Source of the DNA: Aldrovandia affinis | Taxonomy: Eukaryota > Chordata > Actinopteri > Notacanthiformes > Halosauridae | NCBI GenBank assembly: GCA_029706075.1 | Contig: JAINUG010000037.1 | Coordinates: forward strand, 6,285,166-6,349,165 | Length of the DNA: 64,000 bases | Direction: 5' to 3' | Part shown: positions 39,701 through 54,700 of the stretch, piece after piece | How positions within the stretch are numbered: position 1 is the first letter of the stretch | Layout: the number at the start of each line of letters is the position of its first letter | Notes under the pieces: model-generated | Told to the model about the DNA's origin: nothing | What the model saw: the letters and a program-made list of their open reading frames with translations, nothing else | Database searches by the model: none | Position numbers and translations under genes: made by a program

Positions 39701-42700
39701 AGCATCAAATCAAAACTGCAAGACCTTAGTACTAGACAGATGACAAATGTTGGTGGTGTTGTCATTCATACTAGTTTCTTTGTTTTAATATGTCAGTGTC
39801 ATTACTGTATTGCTTCATTATTGATACAAATGGCACGTAAGCCTTCTACTTTTAGCATGGTGGGATTAGGATCTAGCAGGCAGTTTTTTTATATATTTGA
39901 AGGTGCGTAAAGGAGATGGATGAGATGACAGGTGTGGGTAATGAAACATGGGATCAGGCTGGGTAAAAACAGTCCTGCACAGAGGAATTAGATCACAGCA
40001 GGTTCTCAACTAAACTCACCACATGTCAAACTTACTTCCTATACTATACGCCCACTTAATACACAGAACTAATTATTCTGCTTAGCTTCGCTATGAGATA
40101 GCTGATTGTGTTTTATGTTTTTGAGAAAGTGTTCAGGTTTTATGATTACAAACATACCTTTAGTATAAATGTCTTTGTGGGGAACCCCAAATTAAAATAC
40201 AGTATATGTTCTGCTAAATGTGTGTGCATGAAAAACCAATGGGATTATTAATTATTATTATTAATTATTTTATTAGATTATTGATCTATTTCCAGCATTA
40301 AAAAAATAAAAAATAAAAATCTTACAAATGTAATTTTTTATCTCTCTTTTTCCCAGATGTCAATGACAATGTCCCGTTTTTCACCTCCTCCATCTACGAG
40401 GCAGCGGTGACAGAGGGGATGGCGGTGGGCACTTTTGTTCTCCAGGTGTCTGCTAACGATCTGGACCTGGGGCTCAATGGGAAGGTCTGTATGCGGTTTC
40501 AAATGGGTCCCAGCTTGGGAGAGCGCATTCACTTTCACTGTTAGCTTGGTGTAACTGTCAAGCCTATTTAGTGAGTGGCCTGAAACACAGAACTCGTGCC
40601 TTATTTTCTCATACATCTCAAACAGTCTCTACATTGGACATTGGGCTAGATTTATGAAGATTAGAAGCCTCAACTGCGCCTCTGGTGACAAATTGCTGGA
40701 GTTCTCAGATTAGCAGAGGAATTAAAAAACCAAACCTAACTATGTTGGTGCATTGATAATGTACTGTGTTGCAAGGTTCAGTAAACAAAGCACCTTTTTT
40801 GAAATGTCTGCCTATGTGGGGTGATTTTATGTAGTTGTATCAAAAGGATGAAGAGAATGTTGAATTGGGAAAACAATGATGCAACGAAGATTATATAAAG
40901 AATATCAATAAATAAGGCACCATTTTATGATACAGATAAATGTATTGCTGCCACATCCAGCCCCGGGTCTTCTTTTATTTAATTGATTAAAGCGATTTTC
41001 AGCGCTTCTAAACCTATAGCCTGTACGGTCTCTTGTTTAGCCTTTAGATCGCCTTGTTTACTGAATAAATGCTCAAGTAGGAAATGTCCTCTTGGATTGC
41101 ATTCTTCTCTGTCTCGCATCCCTTTCACCTGAATGTTTATTTCTGGTTGTTATATGTCTGAAATAAGAGGACTGCAGTCATTCCTCAAGGAGGTGCTGCA
41201 AGATCTGAGAAATCAAATTAGGTCTTGTTAGGTTGTGATTGGCGTTAATCCACCTCCATCAGGACGGCCACAATTATGTTTCCCAGAAGGCTGAGGGGCA
41301 GTCTGAGGCAAAACATTGGAGAAGTGTGGATTTTTATTCAAATACTATTGCCCACACTTAGTAAATATCATACTTTGCACTAATAAGCTCTCATATGGAG
41401 ACACAAAACCCCTGAACGATTGTCTGTTTTAAAGTGTTTGATTCAAAAGTTGCGTCATTCAATGCAACTTTGGGAGGAAGGATGAAAACAATAAATTGTT
41501 GCCCAATTACTTTTTTGGAAGAAAAACAGCTTGGTGTAGACTATAACCACTATCGCGCTCAAGGACACACACATACAAGCATTCATAATCGCAGTCTTCT
41601 TGCGATTACATTTATTGAGTGAGTCAAGCGCTTTGAAATCTGAATACTATATGTGAAATGTCTTGTTGCCTTGACCTTGACCATGTTGAACAAAAGCTTG
41701 TCTTTGGTTTGATTGTCTAACATCAGCCTGTGAAAACATTCTCTCTGGGTTTTAATGCAGAAACTGAATTAAGTATTATTACATTTCTGTCATTGTTTGA
41801 GTTTACTTCTTGATTTAATAATTGTGTTTTTTTAACATAATGCTATAGTATTTAATTTAGTGTCATTTTCCCTTGCTGTTAATTCACATGGCCTTGAGAG
41901 TACCATTTAGTAAATACACTTTTTTCAGTGACAAGTTGAACAGCGCTGAAGAAACTTAATATGCTCCGGGCGGCGGATAGCATAGCGGTCTAACGCACCG
42001 TGTCTTGGCTGGTCCGATATGGTGTGCGCTGCCTGTCAGGGACGTGGTTCGAAACCCGTCTCTAACAGACTGGCCCTGGTTGTCAGCCCCAATCGGGGGC
42101 GGCATTTGGTTGTCCGCCCCAGGGGGAAGGGGGAGGGTGAGCCGGCTTGGGTCCGCCGTGAAGCACGTAAGGGAGTCTCCAGAACGTGGGTGGGCGAATT
42201 CCGTTTCAAAGGAAGCAGACTTCGCTGCCTTCTGAGAATTAGTTTACTTCGTAGAGACGAACGGCGGACTCGTGTGGGGAGGGTAAATTGAAATAAATGG
42301 AGGGTGTAATTAGCTACCAAATTGGGAGAAAAATTGGAAACAATCTGAAACAATATATATATTTTTATTTAAAAAAATTCTCAATATGTAAAAATAATGT
42401 CAACGGAGCATGACTCAATGCAACTTTGGGAGGAAGGATTAAAATAATCAATTGGTTTGAATGATTTTTTTTTTTGTAAGAAAAGCAGCCCGGTGTAGAC
42501 TGGAGCCACTATCCTGCCTGAAAATAGTGTTGAATTTGTATTTGGAATTAGTTTATTTGCACTAAAGCAGTTTAAAAATATAATTGGACAGACATACATA
42601 GTGCAGGAGAAGGTATACTTGTACCTCCCTGTGAAAATGGTTCTTTACAAGGGTTACAGTGCTGTTCTTCTTTAACTTCTACTTTGTCAAGGGGCACTCA

Positions 42701-45700
42701 TTTTGACTGGACTTCGTTAAGCAGATCTATGTACCGGAGTGGGTGTTACTGGTCTCTAGGGCCTCAGCTCTCTGTGTGCCTGTTCTCTGTCCCTCAGATC
42801 TCCTACTCCCTGCTCAACGACCGCAGCGGGGACTACCAGTTCTTCCGCATCGACCAGGAGATGGGGACCATCCACACAGAGGCAGTCTTTGACCGGGAGA
42901 TGAAGGGGTCCTATCTCCTGGAGGTGAAGTCCACGGACGGGTGGGAGTCGGCCCGACCTGGGAAACATGGGCAGCCCAATTCTGGTGAGCACCAGTTGCA
43001 CGTTGTACACATGTACTTAAGGGGGATGGTCAGGGCCAATGAAACGTGAACCACTCCACGACTCATAGTAGCTCCCTTTGGTTTGTCACCAGCTTCCTGA
43101 CAAGCTAAAACGACAGTTTCGTTCACATATTGTGGCTCATAATTAGCTAGTGGCAAAAAGGTTTTTATTTAATTTGCTGGGGGGAGCTAGTCGGATGAGG
43201 AATTTAACCAGATTGTTTTATTTCTTTTGGTGGAGATGCAACTTCTTCATCTTTATGAAAACAATATGTGTCAAGAAAATGCATTTTTTTCATGGATTAT
43301 TAAATGTGGTTTTTAGGCTAATTTATTCATTGTGATATTTTGACAGTGTGAACACTGCTGAAATATTAAAGACAAGAAAATAAAACAAACTGGAAGGTTC
43401 TATAAATGTTAGATGAAGGCGTATAAAAGCGGCCTGGTGAAGATTCATAGTACTGAAGCCTTCTCTCCAAGAATCACTTGGCTGCTAAGCATTTACAATG
43501 AGCTTCAGAGCTCATGTCCTCCTCAGCCAGGAGAATGCATCCTCTCTGCGCACATTACCTGCCAGTCCGATTATTTAGGCCGGGTAGAGAAATAAAAGTG
43601 TAATGGAGGGGAACAGGAAATGAAAGATGCTCTGAAAATAGACCTGAGTAATACAAACATATCCACATTTAATAAAGGCTGTAAGCACGACTGTGCCTCA
43701 CTGGCAGAATTCAGGAATTAAACACCAACTGTTAACAATACTTGATTGTAAATTTCCATTTCACGACTTCATGAATTTAAAATGGCCGTGAGCACAAACG
43801 GAGGAAAGAAACTGTTGGTTCATAAACTTCATGTGGTTATTCTGGATGGGAGGGGGGTTGTTATTTGTTTGTTTTGATTTGAAAAAGTTATGGCTATTGT
43901 TTTTTTGTTTTTTTGCTGGAGTGGCACATTATGTCAGTGTTGAATAATAATAATCTCTTGAGAAGTAAGTTGCTAATTATGTTCTTTTTGATATCCATAT
44001 CAAACGTAGCGTATTTCATAAGGGGAACTTACCCCTCCCAACCCCAGGGGGCATGTTACACATCTATCTTCAGAAACAAGAAAGAGAGATGGGGGGGTGA
44101 GGTAGGGATAAAGGGGGGAGAGAAAAAGCAGAGGGGGGAGAGGAAGAGAAGTGGGAAGGGGGGTGCGTAAAAGAAAGAGGAGGAGATGCATCGTGAAGAG
44201 AGGAGGAGATAGGAGAAGAGGATGTTTAATCTCTCACTTATCTCTTCCACAGACACGGCGTATGTGCGCATTTTTATCAGTGATGTGAACGATAACAAGC
44301 CCATCTTTGCTCAGAACGTCTATGAGATCGATGTTGACGAGGACGCGGATGTCGGCTTTGCCGTCGTCACTGTCAGCGCTAATGACGAGGATGAAGGTAT
44401 GTAGTGGAGAACGTGTGAGAACGGCGAAGCCGCAAGTTTGTGACTGAGATGAGTGTTATGTAAAAGATGGTGGGTGATCAGTACCCAAGAAATAAAAACA
44501 TTATACATATATGATGTATTCAGCCTTCCCCATAGGTGTCATAAAGGCTCCACCTGTCTGCTCTTATCCAAATGTTAACTATATCTGCTATTAACCATAT
44601 CTGTGTGGTGTGATATGCACTACAGATCACTTCTCTAATGCTCAGTGGCAAGATGTATCAGGTGCCATTTGAAGGGCTTTAGGGATCAAACCGGTAACCA
44701 TCAGTTGCCATGGTAGGCCACAGGTCAATTAAGTTAACATGCTCTGTAACACTTGAACTATACACCATAAAGCCTACATTACCTGATCATAAGCATGACC
44801 TAACAGCTGTCATAACCAGTCATGGCAGTGTATTACAGGTTATGACAAATGTCACAACACTTTCATACGAAGCGATACATTTTTAATCAGTTAGTTTGAA
44901 CCGGTCTTGTAAAATTCACTGAATACATTATGACAGTGTTATGTAACTTGCAATACTTTGTCATGGCTGGCTATGAGAGGATTTATGTGTTATGTAGGCT
45001 TTATGTTGTATAGTTCAAGTGAAGTGTTACCACATGTTGTTATCACTACTGCTGGCTATTGTTCAGCTTTACCCGTATTTCAAAAACAGGGCACTTACGG
45101 TAGAAGCAGTGATAAAAGGAAGTAAACATTGTTTGTCTCTTTCTATTTTGTGATATTGCAGTCTCGTTTCTGGGTGTGACACACAGAATGCAGAGTCCTA
45201 GCTCAGTTTTTTCCATTCAAATGGCTTCCTTCACAAGGCCCAGCAATACATCTCCCTCAACAAGCTCGTACCCTTTGTGGACTCTTTATCAGTCTGGGAA
45301 GTTGTACAATATTATCCAGCATTTATCATGAAAATGAGAGTTGCCCGTAGAGGTTTGTATGCCCCATTATGCATAGGGCTTACAGACCCGGCAGCTCTAT
45401 CTCTGTCATCTGAACAAACACGTTTGCATAAAGAGCAGCCCCACACTGCTTTGTTTAATAATCCATACGGGCTGGAGTACTCTCCTTAGCCCCGTGAGCA
45501 TTTCCGAGCCCGGGAAGAGCTGTCTCTGACATTTGTGTGCTAATAGCTGAGATATGAATTCTCGCATTTGTTGCCCCCTTTAGCATAGCGGTTTTAACAG
45601 GGGGAAAGGGGGGAAAGACACAGGAAGGATTGTGTTGTTTGTGTGGTTGTTCATACCACTGTTCACACCACTGAAACTCTGGTGGGATTCACCATAATGA

Positions 45701-48700
45701 TGCTGAAAAGTGCTTGATCCATTTAGAATTATGCCTCTGATATAAACACTGAAATGTGCAAGGTTGGATATTTCTCGTGATATTCCTCCATGTTGCAAAA
45801 CATAATAGAATTTTTATTTATTTTTACTTCCACTTTTGAAGTTCTTCAAAGTTTTTGAAGTCAGGGCATTCAGTTGTGTTCAAATCAAGTATTGTTTTCC
45901 ATTTTACCACAGATCGTTGTTAATATGTTGATATTAGTCCCCTTTTAAAAGAAAAGAATAAAATAATTGTGGCACTATGTCCAAGTCAATTGAATATTTA
46001 AAGCCCCCTATATAGTGTGATTCTGGCCCCTGAACCCGGTTATCTTTGACTGTTTCCAAATTCATGATTCTGTGGTTAAATTCATAGTGCAGTCAATGCA
46101 AGTGAATTGGGATTGGTTGCGTAATGATTGTTGAGAATTGGTGATAAAGGATTTGCAGACAGCAACTGCATCTGACATACAAAAAAAACTGCCAATTTGA
46201 TTCTTCATGAAGACATTTTGTACTAAATTGATCTTATTTTTTGTGATCAAAGTTTTTTATTAACTTTTCTATTATATAGCATTGCTGAAAATTTCAACTT
46301 AACAAAAAAACTTGATAAAAAAAGAACAGCTCAGAAAAAAGCTAATCAATCTTAGTGCCCAAAAAAACAGGTAAATCAGTTCATTCAGTACGATGTCATG
46401 AATTAAGTAGTAGGAACCACCTGGTTCTGCTGGACCAAGGCTAAGTGACACCGATGTGGTACTGCAGGTGCTAACGCCAAGCTGCGGTACCAGATCACCT
46501 CGGGGAACACGGGCGGCGCTTTTGACGTGGAACCCGAAGTCGGCACCATTTTCATCACCCAGTCACTCGATTACGAGCAAACGAAAAAGTACAGACTGCA
46601 CGTCCTGGCATCGGATGGAAAGTGGGAGGACTACGCCGTGGTCATCGTTAACATCCTCAACAAGAATGATGAGGCGCCCGTCTTCTCCATGAACGAGTAC
46701 TACGGCAGCGTGACGGAGGAGCTGGACGGCTCACCTGTGTTTGTGCTGCAGGTGTGTCTTTCAGCTTTCAGTCTTTTCTTTTGTTATATCACAACTTTAG
46801 AGCAATTCTGCAGCATCACAGACGTTAAACCTTTAATTGACATATCCGCAATACACCATTTCGAAAACGATGTCAGGTCAGTTTTGCTCCACCAGCTAAC
46901 TGTAGTGTGAGATGGGTTTGTAATTTGTCATTAGTCATTGGGTCAGAAAATGTTTATTCAACTGGTCTCTTGGCAATTAATTCGGCCCTTCCTGGTTATA
47001 TCATTACTATGACTCATTCATGAAAACGGTTTGTAGCTATGAACTGAAGTTTAAACACGCACTATAAATCTAATGGGGTGTAGGGGTTTCCACTATTCTG
47101 ATTGGTCCCTCTATATAGGAAGACAGAGGCCTCATTTATCAATCATCCATAGAATTACAACCATATTGTCCCACACATATTGTAAATATTTTGTATGTGT
47201 GGATACAGTAGTAATTATAAAGCTTGCATTATTATTATTATTATTGTTAGCATACATGTTTTCTACATTTTTAATGATGATAAATGAAATCACAAGTGTT
47301 ATACATTTGTGTGTGCCATGCAGAGGCATTGAACTAAGGCATTGAAAATTTGAAATCACTTCTAGATATACTGTACGTAATGGAAGAAATCACCTCTCGT
47401 TATACTTATATACTCGTTGAAATATGCAGGTTGGAGCCATTCCTTCATTGAAGTCATATATAATATACTATTTCCTACTTCATTAAATCCATGTTATATC
47501 CACAAACATGACCCAATAAGATAAAAACATTTAATATTAAAGGTTTTATATGACTTGCATTTCATCCCCATCATACTTTTCACAACTTAATATATATGCA
47601 GGTGCACATGCACAGGTACTATATAACCCTCTGTAAAAGGTTGTCTGTAGAATAATCAATGTGTTTGGATGTCAAGAGTAATACTCACACACTTATTTGA
47701 TGCTAAAAAAATTAAGTATGTATCACTAATGATGACTCAAGGGTCAAAAAGTAAACCAGCCTTACATGGACAAATAAACCATTATACTTTATTTTTGCTG
47801 CACCAATAAGTCTGGGAGTCTTATTCTTTCAATTTGAATATGCTACTTTGACTGCACATTATGCTAAGAAGATTTCAGAGTGTGTATGTTTATCGTGTTA
47901 CTAAAAACATATAATTAAACACGTAGTAGATCTGCGTGGTGACATATGTACGACATTGCTATTTCCAGAGCAGAAAATGTTTTTCGAGCAAAATATTTTC
48001 TCTTTGAAAATATAAGGATGCCTTTTATTATAGTTTACATGGCCACAGTTAACAACTCACCAAAGTAATTAGAACAACAATATAAAATCAAAATCCGCCA
48101 ACTCATTCTGTTGAAGGTCCCTAGAAAGTGCACTCTGGTTGTCTCTGTGACAGTTAATTGGGATGCACCGGTGTATTGAATCCTGATGTGAACAAAATGA
48201 AAGAGGTTTTTTTCACGAGATCAAAAACTCCTCAACATAAACTGCCTTACTCTGCAGTAGTAATTTAGACCAAAAATGCCAACAACATTCTATTCAAATT
48301 AATTTCCATTTGGTGTTGTTTGTGCCAGCTTACTCCAAGTTTATTTATTTTGGCTTGTATTGTCTGAAATGCTCCATTAGCAACTACATTCATTATTTTA
48401 TGCAAAAGATTTCAAGTTATATTCCTGGCAAACACAATTAATTGTATCCCTGTGCAGTGATCGCAAACTGCATTGTACAGTGGGTATAATAACTATTCAC
48501 CCCTTTGCCATGTTTCACATTTTATTTTCTTACTTCATGGAATCAGAAGGGTTTTAATTAGGATTTCTTGCCACTGATCAACACAAAATACTCTATAATG
48601 TCAATAAAAAACAACTCTAAAGCTTTTTCTTAATTAATTACAAATAAAAAAACAGACAATAATTGTAAATATTCACCCCCCTTGACTTAATACCTTTAGC

Positions 48701-51700
48701 TGCAATTATAGCTGTGAGTCTATTTGGGTAAATCTTAACCAGCTTTGCACATCTGGACACTGCCATTTTCATCCACTCTTCTTTACAAAATTGCTTGAGG
48801 TCCATTAGGTTGGATGGCGACCATTAGTGAACAGCAATCTTTCCACAGATTCTCAATGGGATTGAGGTATGGGCTTTTACTGGGCCACTCCACATGCATC
48901 TATACATTTATAGTTTAGGTGTATTTATTGGAACATATTTCTTTATCCACTTTACATTAGAAGTTACTTATTATATGTTTATCAGTGACAGTTAGGGCTT
49001 TTACAAATTAAGGATGTAGTTCAAAGCACATATTTGTTATCTGTAATAGAATGTTATAGATGCATCTATTTTCCTCAGTCATTTTAATTCATGTTGCATA
49101 CATATATGAAACCTCAAAAAGTATCTACCCTTGGGTGAAAAAAGATCAATTTCTGAGTTTAACAGCAGTGAAAACCCCCTTAAATATATATTTTTCCAGC
49201 ATGAAATTTGATGACTTCTCCTGGAGTGACCCTACTATTAGAAAAAGTGAAGCATTGCCCTTTTTTATATTTTTATTAAAAAACTGTACACCATCAAAGA
49301 TACAAAGGGTACAAAGATTGTCACATAAGTTACAGAAAAAAATCAATTCAGTGTGTTTTGTAGTAAAAACGAATGGTGTACACTGAATAAATACAGTCTC
49401 TCTGCACTGTGAAGTAGGGAAAACACAGTTATTCAACAAGTTGTTAGTGACAGGTTGTTTCTTAATTCAAAATAGATTTTGGGTTCAAAATTCAATTAAG
49501 AGGCTTTATCATAGGGGTGTGGCGAGGGTTGGTCATTTTTGACCTGTGGACACAGGCACTATACAGAATATGAAGATTACACTTAAAATAAAAGCAAGAT
49601 CTCCATGAATATTTTTAAAGCATTTTTAAAATTTTCATTTTCAAGTTCTGAGTTTGAGGGTGAAAGGTTTCACACTTTACAAGAAATTTCATATTTGAGA
49701 AGTGTAGGTGTGAAGAAACATTGGCTCGGAGTCAGCAGTCATCAATAATTAAACAGCACTGAACTCGATTAGAAAAAGTTTACACTGCTGCAAAAAAAAA
49801 TCCCACCAGATATATTCTGTTTGATCTCCTAGGTAACCGCAACTGACCCAGATAAAGAAGGCAACCAGGAGACTCTGAGGTATTCTCTCCATGGTCAAGG
49901 AGCAGAGAGTGAATTCATCATTGATGAGGTGACGGGGAAGATCTATGCCCAGAAGACCCTAAACCGCGAGGAGCGTGCCGTCTGGAGGTTTGTGGTGCTG
50001 GCCACTGACGAGGGCGGGGAGGGGCTGACTGGCTTCACCGACGTCATCATCAACGTATGGGACATCAACGACAACGCGCCCATCTTCATCTGCATGCCCG
50101 ACAACTGCAATGGGAACGTCCCGGAAAACTCCCCGCCCGACACCTCGGTCATGGAGATGACTGCCACTGACCTGGATGACACCACCGTGGGTCAAAACGC
50201 CGTGCTCACCTACAGGGTGGTGGGGAACGCCCGTAACAGTGCCAGCGGCGATCTGTTCAACATCAACCCCAATACCGGCACTATCTATGTGGCAGCAGGC
50301 AACTTGGACCGGGAGAAGGTGGAGAAGTACCTGCTGGTGGTGGAGGCTAAGGACGGAGGGGGCATGACGGGAACAGGTACCGCCACCATCCGGGTCACAG
50401 ACATCAATGACCATGCGCCGCGGTTCACCCAGAGCTCCTGCAGCACCCGTGTCTCAGAGAGCAGCGAGGTAAACTCGGCCGTGCTCGAGCTGTCGGCCAC
50501 AGATGCAGACGTTGGGGAGAATGCCCGACTCACCTTCAGCGTGGTGGGGGGAGACCAGGAGCAGAAGTTCTACATGGTGAGCCACAAGCAGGAGCATCGC
50601 GGCACTCTTCAGCTGAAGAAGAGGTTGGATTACGAGAAGGCTAACGAACAGTGGTTCAACCTCACCATCAAGGTGGAGGACCTGGATTTCTTCAGCATCA
50701 TCCATTGTATCATTGAGGTGGAGGACTACAATGACCATCCACCTGTCTTCATCCCCCACTTCTACATTGTAACGCCCTTGCCTGAGGACGTCCCCGTGGG
50801 CACCAGCATTGCGAAGGTGGTCGCCAGCGACTCGGATTCCGGTCCGAATCGGGACATCACGTACAGCATCTTGTCGGAATCTGACCCGTACAGCCAGTTC
50901 TCTGTGGACCAGGCCGGCGTGGTCAGTGTGGTCAGCCTGTTGGACCGAGAGACGGTGGCGCAGCATTACTTGGTCATCCTGGCGACCGATCATGGGAGTC
51001 CGGCGCAGACAGGGAGCGTCACAATTCAGCTGAGTTTGCTGGATGTCAACGACAACAGCCCAGAGTTCGAAGTGGCGTACATGCCCATAGTGTGGGAAAA
51101 TGTTCCGAGTCCACAAATCGTACGTCTCAACCAGACCTCCACTCTGCTGCATGTGGTGGACCGAGACTCTTCAGAAAACGGGCCTCCCTTCTCCTTCACC
51201 GTTCCCCTGGAGTACAATGACAGGGGCAATTTTCACCTGCAGGACCATGGCAACAACACAGCCTCCATAACTGCCCTGCGCACATTTGACCGCGAGAAAC
51301 AGAAGGAGTTCTACCTGCCCATTATCATGCGAGACAGTGGCCATCCCTCCAAAAGCGTCACCAACACTCTCACGATCACCATCGGCGATGAGAATGACCA
51401 TGCCCACCAGGCTGGTGACAAGGAGATTTACATCAACAGCTACAGAGGTGAGCCAACCTAACATTTCCCTCCCCCCCCCCCACAGCCTCAGCCTTGTTGT
51501 CCATAAATATAGCATCTTTCACAAGATGTCTCTAAGAACTTATTTGTGTGTGTTGTGCAATGCTGTCTAACCCCTTTGTTAATTTTCTTTTCCTTATCCT
51601 ACTCTGGGTATAATCCCTCTGGAATATGTTGTCTTGGGATATGTGTTGTGGTCCTTATTTAATGGAAGTACAGAGCTGTTGAATGGTCAGTGTGTTTAGT

Positions 51701-54700
51701 TGAGAGTGTTGCAGGTTCTTTTTCTGAAACACATTTTGCCTGTTTTTCTGATTTTATTTAAATATCCCTGCATTGTGATGTTGTTTTTTATGCTGTTAAA
51801 AGCTCACCAGAAAGTGGTTATTTGTGCTGCAATCTAAAAATGCTCTGCGAAAACAATTATCGGTTCTTGCAGGAATCAACCTCGTGAAAACACTTACTGC
51901 TGTAAACCATTTTATTTTTGGTTCCGAAAGAGCTTTAACATCTTGCTCCAACACCTCAACAAAAAACTAAAACTGAATCAATCAGAATCCCTCTCGTCCT
52001 TCAACAGGGAGGATGCCCACCACAGTCCTGGGGAAGGTTTACGCTCCTGACCCGGACGACTGGGACAATAAGACCTACGCCTTCACGGGACACGTGCCAA
52101 AGTAAGAGCTCTTTTCCCTTTTGTTATGGCACTCTTGGCAGGGAGATGTTCAAATCTTTGGGATATTTCAGGCAGCCAGCACCGCAGCTGCTGCACTTTA
52201 CCTGAAAGGCAGATGAGAGATGAGCAAAGCTTACAGCCTGTTTAAGATGAGCCTTTGAAATTCCTCTCAAGGTCTGCATCAATATCGACATCCACTTTTC
52301 CCCTGAACATCCCGTGCATGTCATAATACCTGAGGCCAAAAGACTCAAGACCCAAATTCTGGAGTGTGTGGTGCTAGCGGTTCTCACAGAAACTCTCAAC
52401 TATCTTTAAGTAAAGCATGCACAGAGGATGTCTAACATAAAATAAGAATACAAAATATCAGTATGTACATATTTGTATAATTATATTTCCATTTTTGCCT
52501 GCAGTTGGTTCTATAGCTACTCTAATAGGCAGATGATAGCCTAGATGCACAGATGAATTTTTTTTCTCAACTTTTCAGCACTATTAATTGCATACAATTT
52601 AAAGTAAGCTTGACATTGCAGAACAGGGAGTTCAGAAACAGTACAATCATTTTTTTCCTATTTATTTCAATCTACATTTTATTTTATTTTATTTAAAAAA
52701 GTCATGAATTATTTTTTTATTGCACCATTCAGACTGGCACAGTTATCACTCACAAAAGCACAGTGCAAAAAAAAAAAACTGTGATTGTGAGAAACTAAGT
52801 GTAATTTCAGTAAATTCTAACTTTTTTATCCATACTCTCACAGCTACTTCATTCTGAACAAAAGGACAGGCTTTCTGATCATCAAGGACAACGTGCCTCC
52901 CGGAAGCTACGAGTTTATGGTGCATGTGTCAGATGGCGTGTGGCCGGACGTTGTGTCGAGCGTGACAGTGCACATCCAGGAGCTGCGAGATGATGCCATC
53001 TACAACTCTGGCTCGCTCCGGCTATCAGGTACTATGGTCCCGCCCCCATATTCAGAGTGACTAATGAGTAAGTTTGCCTTAGTGAGGGGTGTTTCCAGCA
53101 CATTTCAAATTAAGCTTTTTTTTAAATGTTAATGTTATCTGCAGTTCTTTCAGGATGTCCCAGAATTCAGTAGACTATATAAACTATATAAAGATGGAAA
53201 ATGGAAAATATTCTGGAATTGTGAATCCCTGGAGGCGGAGTCAAACCCAACCAAAGAAAGATGGTGGAAGCAGGAATGTATAGTGTGTCCCAAAGTTGAA
53301 CACTGCATTACCCCTGGCTCCTAAACCCTCCTCCTGGAGTTGCCCTCTCTGAGATGTGACTCGGCGGGCCACGCAAGGTTTTACATTTTTAGCTCTTTTA
53401 TTTATTTAGAATGTTTTTCTGCATTATTTTTCATAATGGTATAACATCACATTGTACTGCCATTAGCATTCACATCATTCTGGATGTGGTGTATTAGTCT
53501 CTAATCTGCTTTACGTAAGAAAATGTATGTTTCTTTTTTTAGTTTTATTTGTATTTTTAAGCAGATGGCCTTATAGCTGGGGTTTTACCTTATTGAAATA
53601 AAAACAAGAAAATACGCAGAATAAGGAAGATATAAGATTAAAAGATTTGTTCTGAATTTCAAGAACAGTGGATTGAGCCTGAGAAAGTGGCCCATAATTT
53701 TTCAGTTAATCCTGATATGCCATTTGTTTTCCTGTTTCCTGTGTTACTGTTGATGTGCTTGATGTAACCTAGCACACAGAGGCAGCATTATATCTGCACG
53801 TGCGTGATTGCATTCTTTCGGTTCACAGCACATACTGAACCGAAAGTCCTGTTCCGAACAGTTCGTTATGAATACATGTACCGTTACACCCCTAATATAT
53901 ATATACACAGGTAACCAAATAAAAGAAACACTAAAGTAAATTAGGAATACTGTTATTGCTGTGATGGTGTGGGGTACATTTTTCTGAGAGGGCAAAGTAA
54001 ACTACAATAAATACAAAGCCATTCTGAGTGATCACCTTCATCTTATGGTGAAGCATTTACATTTACATTTACATTTTAAGCATTTATATCCTGATGGGAG
54101 TGGTATCTTCCAGGATGACAATGCCTTCATCCACAGGGCACGAGTGGTCACTGAATGATTTGATGAGCATGAAAATGATGTAAACCATATGCCATGGCAG
54201 TAACCACTTCTCTACCCAATTTAACACTTATGGGAGATTCTGGAGTGGTGCCTGAGATGGCATTTTCCACCACCAAAACAAAACACCAAATGTTGGAATT
54301 GTGGAAGAATAGTGTTTCATCCCTCCAATAGAGTTCCAGACACTTTCCGAATCTATGCCAAGGCACGTTGAAGCTGTTCTTGCATTTTCTAGTGGCCCAA
54401 CGCCCTATTAAGACACTATTTTAGTGTTTAATTTATTTTGGCAGTTACCTGTATGTTGTGAAAGGGGGTTATTATTTAAATGTATATGCTTATTGTACTT
54501 TGCAAACATTTTATAAAGCTGGGGTTTTAAAACATTTAAATAACTGGAGCTAAGATACAACAAAGGTATATCACCTTTAAACCTGCATACTTCATAGCTA
54601 GAGACTAGTCTTCTAAGTCTCACACCACATTCTCACACCTCATTTTAAAAGGTTCCACTTATGATATTACCGACAGCCTTTTTGACATTTAAAATCCCAT

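Larger units (their letters stand above)
35270..40356 (+). other. Intron 11
   Basis: SINE, LINE relic and two 'aactgcc' fragments. Nothing recognised at 35630-36730, 37210-38600 or 38830-40356. Confidence 0.8.
40485..42797 (+). other. Intron 12
   Basis: Direct repeat with SINE copy 2 inside. Nothing recognised at 40485-41450. Confidence 0.8.

Noticed and set aside
50454-51152. 232-codon open frame on the - strand
   Set aside because: Lies wholly inside exon 16, opposite well-conserved cadherin coding; the product has no recognisable fold. Other - strand frames in 49943-51515 are the same kind of shadow.
49929-51461. 510-codon frame read as an independent intronless gene
   Set aside because: Its first codon is an internal GTG, the cadherin reading continues upstream to the acceptor at 49832, and it leaves through the donor at 51448.
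2333-53028. Clustered protocadherin, FAT or dachsous gene
   Set aside because: Protocadherin ectodomains have 6-7 repeats, mostly in one exon; FAT and dachsous lack the YAPDPDDWD repeat and the exon 19 block.
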